Source: Bostrychus sinensis
Lineage: Eukaryota > Chordata > Actinopteri > Gobiiformes > Eleotridae
Assembly (NCBI GenBank): GCA_020698575.1
Contig: CM036245.1
Coordinates: forward strand, 7,253,173 to 7,317,172
DNA length: 64,000 nt
Reading direction: 5' to 3'
Shown: piece after piece, positions 49,301-61,300 of the stretch
Position numbering within the stretch: position 1 is the first letter of the stretch
Layout: the number at the start of each line of letters is the position of its first letter
Made by a program: the position numbers and the translations under genes
Notes under the pieces: model-generated
The model's database searches: none
What the model was told of the DNA's origin: nothing
The model's input: the letters and a program-made list of their open reading frames with translations, nothing else

Positions 49301-52274
49301 ACTTAGACTAAACCAGGAATAAGCTGGGTCTAAACAGGGACTAAACTTAGACTAAACCAGGACTAAGCTGGGTCTAAACAGGGACTAAACTTAGACTAAA
49401 CCAGGACTAAGCTGGCTCTAAACAGGGACTAAACTTAGACTAAACCAGGACTAAGCTGGGTCTAAACAGGGACTAAACTTAGACTAAACCAGGACTAAGC
49501 TGGCTCTAAACAGGGACTAAACTTAGACTAAACCAGGACTAAGCTGGGTCTAAACAGGGACTAAACTTAGACTAAACCAGGAATAAGCTGGGTCTAAACA
49601 GGGACTAAACCTAGACTAAACCAGGACTAAGCTGGCTCTAAACAGGGACTAAACTTAGACTAAACCAGGAATAAGCTGGGTCTAAACAGGGACTAAACCT
49701 AGACTAAACCAGGACTAAGCTGGGTCTAAACAGGGACTAAACCAGGACTAAGCTGGGTTTAAACAGAGGCTAAACTTAGACTAAACCAGGACTAAGCTGG
49801 CTCTAAACAGGGACTAAACTTAGACTAAACCAGGAATAAGCTGGGTCTAAACAGGGACTAAACCAGGACTAAGCTGGGTCTAAACAGGGACTAAACTTAG
49901 ACAAAACCAGGACTAAGCTGGCTCTAAACAGGGACTAAACCAGGACTAAGCTGGGTCTAAACAGAGGCTAAACTTAGACTAAAACAGGACTAAGCTGGCT
50001 CTAAACAGGGACTAAACTTAGACTAAACCAGGACTAAGCTGGGTCTAAACAGGGACTAAACTTAGACTAAACCAGGACTAAGCTGGCTCTAAACAGGGAC
50101 TAAACTTAGACTAAACCAGGACTAAGCTGGCTCTAAACAGGGACTAAACTTAGACTAAACCAGGAATAAGCTGGGTCTAAACAGGGACTAAACCTAGACT
50201 AAACCAGGACTAAGCTGGGTCTAAACAGGGACTAAACCTAGACTAAACCAGGACTAAGCTGGGTCTAAACAGGGACTAAACTTAGACAAAACCAGGACTA
50301 AGCTGGCTCTAAACAGGGACTAAACTTAGACTAAACCAGGACTAAGCTGGCTCTAAACAGGGACTAAACTTAGACTAAACCAGGAATAAGCTGGGTCTAA
50401 ACAGGGACTAAACCTAGACTAAACCAGGACTAAGCTGGGTCTAAACAGGGACTAAACCAGGACTAAGCTGGGTTTAAACAGAGGCTAAACTTAGACTAAA
50501 CCAGGACTAAGCTGGCTCTAAACAGGGACTAAACTTAGACTAAACCAGGAATAAGCCGGGTCCAAACCAGGACTAAAGCGCTGACCCTCAGTAGTGTCGT
50601 GTCCAGTGATGACGGCGCTGTGTGGTCGTGTGTGACTTTCCCGTGACGTGGCATGTTGTGGCCTCTCTCCTCAGGATGGTGGCGGGTAAAGCAGAGCCAG
50701 CGATGCCCGGCCGCCTGTACGTTCACCCGGACTCCCCCTCCACCGGGGCCCACTGGATGAGACAACTGGTGTCCTTCCAGAAACTCAAACTGACCAACAA
50801 CCACCTCGACCCCTTCGGACACGTGAGTCTCTCAACATGGCCGCCTTTTTTTATTCACTAATTGAACGGGTAAACTCTGGGATTAGGCCTGGAGCTTTTA
50901 AAAGAGTGCTGGTGACATAATGTGGGCTCTGACTAATGGAAGTTCCTGCTGCTTTGCCTCTTTCCTCGATTTAACCAATTAAATGGATCAGTAAAATGGA
51001 GAAAACCTGGAAGTACTCTGGCGTTTCCCAAATAAACCTCTGTATAATTCTGTTTGTCATTAAAAAAAACTAAATGTGTTGTCACAAAATGGAAACATAG
51101 GGATCATAACTAACCCTAAGTGCTTTTTTCCATCACACATCTCACTACTGCAGCATAAATGGGCTTGATTCCCCAACATGGAGCCAAGAAACCCTCCAGC
51201 CACCACAATATAAGCCAGCCCCAAGCCTGGATAAACAGCTTTCTGAGGATATTACAATTCTGTTCATTTTGGAGAAGGTTTTATCTGCTGCTTAGCAATA
51301 ACAGAATGGAAAAGACAAAACAAAGACTAAAGCATGGCTATAACCAGAACTGAACTAAGACTAAACTAGGACTAAGCTGGGTCTAATCCAGGACTATACC
51401 GGGTTTAGATTCAGCTTTGTCCTAGTTTAATCTTAATTTAGTTGTGGTTTTAGGCAAGGTTTAACCTGGTTTAGTCTTAGATTAGTTCTGGTTTAACCTG
51501 GTGTAGACTTGGTTTAGACCTATAGTGGGTTTGGTTAGTTTAGTTTTGGTTTAGACCTGGTTTGGGCCCTGCATAGTCCTGGTTTAGTATAAATTTAGCT
51601 CTGGTTTTAGTCTAAGTTTAGTCCTGGTTTGACCTGGTTTAGACTTGGTTTAGACTTGGTTTAGTTATGGTTTAGACCTGGTTTAGACCTAGTTTAGTTA
51701 TGGTTTAGACCTGGTTTAGATCCTGTTTTGTTCTTTAGTGTCACATCCCTCCCTATAGTCCTGGGTTAGCCCTGATTTAGGTTTATTTTAGTTTTCTTTT
51801 ATAAAATGTGAAATACTAATGCAAAGAAGTCCAATGCTATTTCAAAAAGCCTAAAAAAAGCAGAATATGGGACCTAAAAATAAATAAAAGGACAGTGTTT
51901 TTTGTCTGGTTGAGTGTAAATGGGACCAGCTGCTGACTGAAATGAGATGTTGGCCAAAAACATCTCTAGTTTTTTTTACAGAGCAGGTGAAAACCACCCA
52001 GTCCAGTCCTAACCTAAACAGTGACTACTTCTTCAGAGTGCGTAGTATTTTAAATGTAGGTGAATACTGTGACTGAGGCAGAGCTCCCCAGGGCCACTGT
52101 GGGACGTCCTGTCTGAAGCCATCCCGTCACAGAGAGGCCTCATTAGGTTCATAACCCGTTAGATCAGAGCGGGAGGGGGCTGTCAGGTCCGGTCTGCGTC
52201 TGGACGGTGATAAGGGCGAAAGGAAGGAGGACAGAGAGCTGCACAGAGGCCGGAGGGGAGGAGGAGGGGATTAG

Positions 52275-52320
<46 letters not shown>

Positions 52321-55300
52321 GGACAGCAATATTAATGTTAGTGTTCAGTACAGTTCTCACATTTGTTTTAACATTTCTTGTAATTTCAATAAAAAGACGA
52401 GACATTTTAAGACTTTTTTTTTACGGTTTTCATAGCCAATATTTTAAATGACATAACTTTTTTTTTTTGTCTTGGTCTCGTTTTGGTCTCGGCTGCAGTT
52501 TTACTTGGTCTCAGATGTGGCAGTCTCTTAGATTTTATTTACCAAACATCATAAGAATCATAAGAAAATACTGTTCTGCATCATTTTGGAGTAATTAGTT
52601 TCCCACATTAAAAGAACCAATGATCTGTCTCTGTTTGTTTGTGGAGTCTGTTGCATTAAAATAATCATTTAGGTATTTGAATTTTTTTTTTTTTTTTACC
52701 CTTTATTTGGTGCAAGTTCACTGGGTTTGGTCTCGGTTTCCCTTGGTCTCAGTTCACTCTGGACTCAGTCTGGTCTTGGCCTCAATTTGTGCGGCCATGA
52801 CTGCAGTACAGCTCTCTATGTGATTCCCAACTGGTGGATGAGGGCCCAAAACTGCATCGTGGGGACTGGGGAGGCTGGATATAGAGTCAGTGTTCATCTT
52901 ATTTGAAGCTTCTTTATTGTTATATTTTAAGTTTTATTGTAAAGGTGGTAATAAAGAAATAATAAATAATAGAAATAATTAGAAATAATAACGTGGCGGT
53001 GACCGATCAGTTGGGAAGAGTGAATGACATCATGACCGTTGTTTTCAAGGGCTGTGCTCATTAACGCGTGATGCCCAAAAAGTTTTTTCACTTCCGTGTT
53101 ATTTCAGCGTTGTGCAGCCCATAGAGCAGCACACTCTTGTTTCGAGAACCTCGCAATCAGTTCTGACCAATGACCACGACGGCGGACTAGAGCAGTGACA
53201 TCACCAACAATAAAAAGTTATTTTTAGCCAAATTCTGGAAAAAAGTCCATGATACAAAAATAGATAATGAACACTACAAAATCCTATCATTTTCTCAGCT
53301 GTAGATGTCCTGTCAGCCGCACTGCGTTCTGTGGGAAAAATCCTTTCTGGGCCGCATGGGATTTTTCCGCTGCAGTTCCACAGAGCAGCCACTAATCAAA
53401 CTGGCATCAGGGAGAGGGGGGCGCCCCATCCAGGGCTTATTATACATTCATGGTTGGGAACCACTGCATTAAAGCAAAACCTAGTAACTTTGCTCGTTTC
53501 TTCACTGTTTTTTCCTCTTTTTCCTCTCTGGAGCTCTCCTTACATTTGGGAGTAAAAAAGTGTAAATTGTAAATACTCACAAGTCCAGTTTACTTTCACC
53601 ATCTCCTCCTCGTATCCACACAAAGTTTTTTCTGCCAATTGGCCGCTCAGTCATGACGAAAATGGAGAAATAAAGCTATCTCTAGCTTGTTGTTTGGCTC
53701 TAACTGCGATGTGATGCTTTCTTGCGAGACTTCTGTGACGTGCACAGACGGCAGGAGCAGATGCAGGGCGCTTTATTCACCCCACAACAACTCATTTAAT
53801 CATCACACGGACTCCAAAACACCCTATTTAAGGTACTTTTTAGTAACTTTTTAGCACCACCAGAGTAAGTTGGTGTGAAGAACTATATTTAGCCAACGAG
53901 CCAAGCCATTCACTTGACCAAAACTCTCTTGAATCCTTTTCCTTCACAGCTGTTTCCATTCAGTAAAAATCCAAGTGTCTCCAAAAAGGCAAAGTGAATC
54001 TGTTTCTCCCAATCGTAGCGTGATCTTCTTTCCTTTCTCGTACTTATTTCCTCAGTGAATGCTTCAGTGGATAATATTTTCACAGAGTGCACCTCAACCT
54101 CAGCCCCAGGTCGGACAGAGGTCAGAGCAGAGTCTGTGGGGGCCCGGCTAATCCTCGTCCTGTCTGCACTGGTCCACTGAGAACACGCCAGAGGAGAGAG
54201 CTGGATTATGACCTTATTACGACAATATTTAGACTCTTATTAAATCTATTGTACTGACTGTAATGGGAATAATTTTTGGTTTGTTGGTTAGCGTGTTGGC
54301 AAGATAACTCCTTTGTCCCAACGGATAGAGCTTTTACCTCTGAACTAGAAGCCTACTTTGAAATTGAACAAAGACACAAGTCTAGTTAGACGTCTTAATC
54401 GACAGAAAGGAGTTTAGAAAGGAGGGAGAGAAAGAAAAGGGAGAGGAAGAGCGGAGGTTTGTGACGCTGATGATCTCAGACAGAGCTGGACCGGCCCTGA
54501 CCCTGAGCCTCAGCTGCTTCTGCCTCAGTGACCACAGCTCTCTGCACTTAACACAGTAACACACACTGACACACACAGACACACACTGACACACAGTAAC
54601 ACACACTGACACACACAGACACACAGTAACACACACTGACACACACAGACACACACAGACACACAGTAACACACACTGACACACACAGACACACAGTAAC
54701 ACACACTGACACACACTGACACACAGTAACACACACTGACACACACAGACACACAGTAACACACACTGACACACACAGACACACACAGACACACACAGAC
54801 ACACAGTAACACACACAGACACACACAGACACACACAGACACACAGTAACACACACTGACACACACAGACACACAGTAACACACACTGACACACACTGAC
54901 ACACAGTAACACACACTGACACACACAGACACACAGTAACACACACTGACACACACAGACACACACAGACACACAGTAACACACACAGACACACAGTAAC
55001 ACACACAGACACACACAGACACACAGTAACACACACAGACACACAGTAACACACACAGACACACAGTAACACACACAGAGACACACACAGACACACACAG
55101 ACACACAGTAACACACACAGACACAGTAACACACACTGACACACAGTAACACACACTGACACACAGTAACACACACACAGACACACACAGTAACACACAC
55201 TGACACACAGTAACACACACTGACACACACAGACACACAGTAACACACACTGACACACACAGACACACAGTAACACACACTGACACACACAGACACACAC

Positions 55301-58300
55301 AGACACACAGTAACACACACAGACACACAGTAACACACACAGACACACACAGACACACAGTAACACACACAGACACACAGTAACACACACAGACACACAG
55401 TAACACACACAGAGACACACACAGACACACACAGACACACAGTAACACACACAGACACAGTAACACACACTGACACACAGTAACACACACTGACACACAG
55501 TAACACACACACAGACACACACAGTAACACACACTGACACACAGTAACACACAGAGACACAGTAACACACACAGAGACACAGTAACACACACTGAGACAC
55601 AGTAACACACACAGAGACACAGTAACACACACAGAGACACAGTAACACACACTGACACACAGTAACACACACAGACACACAGTAACACACACAGACACAC
55701 ACAGTAACACACACTGACACACAGTACCACACAGAGACACACAGTAACACACACAGAGACACAGTAACCCACACAGAGACACAGTAACACACACAGACAC
55801 ACAGTAACACACACAGAGACACAGTAACACACAGAGACACACACAGACACACAGTAACACACACTGACACACAGTAACACACACTGACACACAGTAACAC
55901 ACACAGACACACAGTAACACACACAGACACACAGTAACACACACTGACACACAGTAACACACACAGACACACAGTAACACACACAGACACACACAGACAC
56001 ACAGTAACACACACAGACACACACAGACACACAGTAACACACACTGACACACAGTAACACACACAGACACACAGTAACACACACAGACACACAGTAACAC
56101 ACACAGACACACAGTAACACACACTGACACACAGTAACACACACACAGACACACACAGTAACACACACTGACACACAGTAACACACAGAGACACAGTAAC
56201 ACACACAGAGACACAGTAACACACACTGAGACACAGTAACACACACAGAGACACAGTAACACACACAGAGACACAGTAACACACACTGACACACAGTAAC
56301 ACACACAGACACACAGTAACACACACAGACACACACAGTAACACACACTGACACACAGTACCACACAGAGACACACAGTAACACACACAGAGACACAGTA
56401 ACCCACACAGAGACACAGTAACACACACAGACACACAGTAACACACACAGAGACACAGTAACACACAGAGACACACACAGACACACAGTAACACACACTG
56501 ACACACAGTAACACACACTGACACACAGTAACACACACAGACACACAGTAACACACACAGACACACAGTAACACACACTGACACACAGTAACACACACAG
56601 ACACACAGTAACACACACAGACACACACAGACACACAGTAACACACACAGACACACACAGACACACAGTAACACACACTGACACACAGTAACACACACAG
56701 ACACACAGTAACACACACAGACACACAGTAACACACACAGACACACAGTAACACACACAGACACACAGTAACACACACTGACACACAGTAACACACACAG
56801 ACACACAGACACACACACAGACACACACAGACACAGAGTAACACACACAGACACACAGTAACACACACAGACACACAGTAACACACACAGACACACAGTA
56901 ACACACACAGACACACAGTAACACACACACAGATACACACTGACACACAGAGACACACAGTAACACACACAGACACACAGTAACACACACAGACACACAG
57001 TAACACACACAGACACACAGTAACACACACAGACACACACAGACACACAGTAACACACACAGACACACAGTAACACACACAGACACACAGTAACACACAC
57101 AGACACACAGTAACACACACAGACACACAGTAACACACACAGACACACAGTAACACACACAGACACACACAGAGACACAGTAACACACACTGACCTGACA
57201 CACAGTAACACACACAGAGACACACACAGACACACACAGACACACAGTAACACACACAGACACACAGAGACACACACAGACACACACAGACACACAGTAA
57301 CACACACAGACACAGTAACACACACTGACACACAGTAACACACACTGACACACAGTAACACACACTGACACACAGTAACACACACTGACACACAGTAACA
57401 CACACAGACACACAGTAACACACACAGACACACAGTAACACACACAGACACACACAGAGACACAGTAACACACACTGACACACAGTAACACACACAGAGA
57501 CACACACAGACACACACAGACACACAGTAACACACACAGACACACAGTAACACACACAGACACACAGTAACACACACAGAGACACACACAGACACACAGT
57601 AACACACACAGACACAGTAACACACACTGACACACAGTAACACACACTGACACACAGTAACACACACACAGACACACACAGTAACACACACTGACACACA
57701 GTAACACACAGAGACACAGTAACACACACAGAGACACAGTAACACACACTGAGACACAGTAACACACACAGAGACACAGTAACACACACAGAGACACAGT
57801 AACACACACTGACACACAGTAACACACACAGACACACAGTAACACACACAGACACACACAGTAACACACACTGACACACAGTACCACACAGAGACACACA
57901 GTAACACACACAGAGACACAGTAACACACACAGAGACACAGTAACACACACAGACACACAGTAACACACACAGAGACACAGTAACACACAGAGACACACA
58001 CAGACACACAGTAACACACACTGACACACAGTAACACACACTGACATACAGTAACACACACAGACACACAGTAACACACACAGACACACAGTAACACACA
58101 CTGACACACAGTAACACACACAGACACACAGTAACACACACAGACACACAGTAACACACACAGACACACACAGACACACAGTAACACACACTGACACACA
58201 GTAACACACACTGACACACAGTAACACACACAGACACACAGTAACACACACAGACACACAGTAACACACACAGACACACAGTAACACACACAGACACACA

Positions 58301-61300
58301 GTAACACACACAGACACACAGTAACACACACAGACACACACAGACACAGAGTAACACACACAGACACACAGTAACACACACAGACACACACAGACACACA
58401 GTAACACACACAGACACACAGTAACACACACAGACACACAGTAACACACACACAGATACACACTGACACACAGAGACACACAGTAACACACACAGACACA
58501 CAGTAACACACACAGACACACAGTAACACACAGACACACACAGACACACAGTAACACACACAGACACACACAGACACACAGTAACACACACTGACACACA
58601 GTAACACACACAGACACACAGTAACACACACAGACACACAGTAACACACACTGACACACAGTAACACACACAGACACACAGTAACACACACAGACACACA
58701 GTAACACACACAGACACACAGTAACACACACTGACACACAGTAACACACACAGACACACAGACACACAGTAACACACACAGACACACACAGACACAGAGT
58801 AACACACACAGACACACAGTAACACACACAGACACACACAGACACACAGTAACACACACAGACACACAGTAACACACACAGACACACAGTAACACACACA
58901 CAGATACACACTGACACACAGAGACACACAGTAACACACACAGACACACAGTAACACACACAGACACACAGTAACACACACAGACACACAGTAACACACA
59001 CACAGATACACACTGACACACAGAGACACACAGTAACACACACAGACACACAGTAACACACACACAGATACACACTGACACACAGAGACACACAGTAACA
59101 CACACAGACACACAGTAACACACACACAGATACACACTGACACACAGAGACACACAGTAACACACACAGAGACACACAGTAACACACACAGACACACAGT
59201 AACACACACACAGACACACACAGTAACACACACAGACACACACAGTAACACACACAGACACACAGTAACACACACACAGACACACACAGTAACACACACA
59301 GACACACAGTAACACACACACAGACACACACAGACACACAGTAACACACACAGACACACAGTAACACACACAGACACACAGTAACACACACAGACACAGT
59401 AACACACACACAGACATACACTGACACACAGTAACACACACACAGACACACACAGACACACAGTAACACACACACAGACACACACAGTAACACACACAGA
59501 CACACACAGTAACACACACAGAGACACAGTAACACACAGAGACACACAGTAACACACACAGAGACACAGTAACACACACAGAGACACAGTAACACACACA
59601 GACACACACAGTAACACACACAGACACACAGTAACACACACAGAGACACACACAGACACACAGTAACACACACAGACACACAGTAACACACACAGACACA
59701 CAGTAACACACACAGAGACACACACAGACACACACAGACACACAGTAACACACACAGACACAGTAACACACACTGACACACAGTAACACACACTGACACA
59801 CAGTAACACACACACAGACACACACAGTAACACACACTGACACACAGTAACACACAGAGACACAGTAACACACACAGAGACACAGTAACACACACTGAGA
59901 CACAGTAACACACACAGAGACACAGTAACACACACAGAGACACAGTAACACACACTGACACACAGTAACACACACAGACACACAGTAACACACACAGACA
60001 CACACAGTAACACACACTGACACACAGTACCACACAGAGACACACAGTAACACACACAGAGACACAGTAACACACACAGAGACACAGTAACACACACAGA
60101 CACACAGTAACACACACAGAGACACAGTAACACACAGAGACACACACAGACACACAGTAACACACACTGACACACAGTAACACACACTGACACACAGTAA
60201 CACACACAGACACACAGTAACACACACAGACACACAGTAACACACACTGACACACAGTAACACACACAGACACACAGTAACACACACAGACACACACAGA
60301 CACACAGTAACACACACAGACACACACAGACACACAGTAACACACACTGACACACAGTAACACACACTGACACACAGTAACACACACAGACACACAGTAA
60401 CACACACAGACACACAGTAACACACACAGACACACAGTAACACACACAGACACACAGTAACACACACAGACACACAGTAACACACACTGACACACAGTAA
60501 CACACACAGACACACAGACACACACACAGACACACACAGACACAGAGTAACACACACAGACACACAGTAACACACACAGACACACACAGACACACAGTAA
60601 CACACACAGACACACAGTAACACACACAGACACACAGTAACACACACACAGATACACACTGACACACAGAGACACACAGTAACACACACAGACACACAGT
60701 AACACACACAGACACACAGTAACACACACAGACACACACAGACACACAGTAACACACACTGACACACAGTAACACACACAGACACACAGTAACACACACA
60801 GACACACAGTAACACACACTGACACACAGTAACACACACAGACACACAGTAACACACACAGACACACAGTAACACACACTGACACACAGTAACACACACA
60901 GACACACACAGACACACAGTAACACACACAGACACACACAGACACAGAGTAACACACACAGACACACAGTAACACACACAGACACACACAGACACACAGT
61001 AACACACACAGACACACAGTAACACACACAGACACACAGTAACACACACACAGATACACACTGACACACAGAGACACACAGTAACACACACAGACACACA
61101 GTAACACACACAGACACACAGTAACACACACACAGATACACACTGACACACAGAGACACACAGTAACACACACAGACACACAGTAACACACACACAGATA
61201 CACACTGACACACAGAGACACACAGTAACACACACAGACACACAGTAACACACACACAGATACACACTGACACACAGAGACACACAGTAACACACACAGA

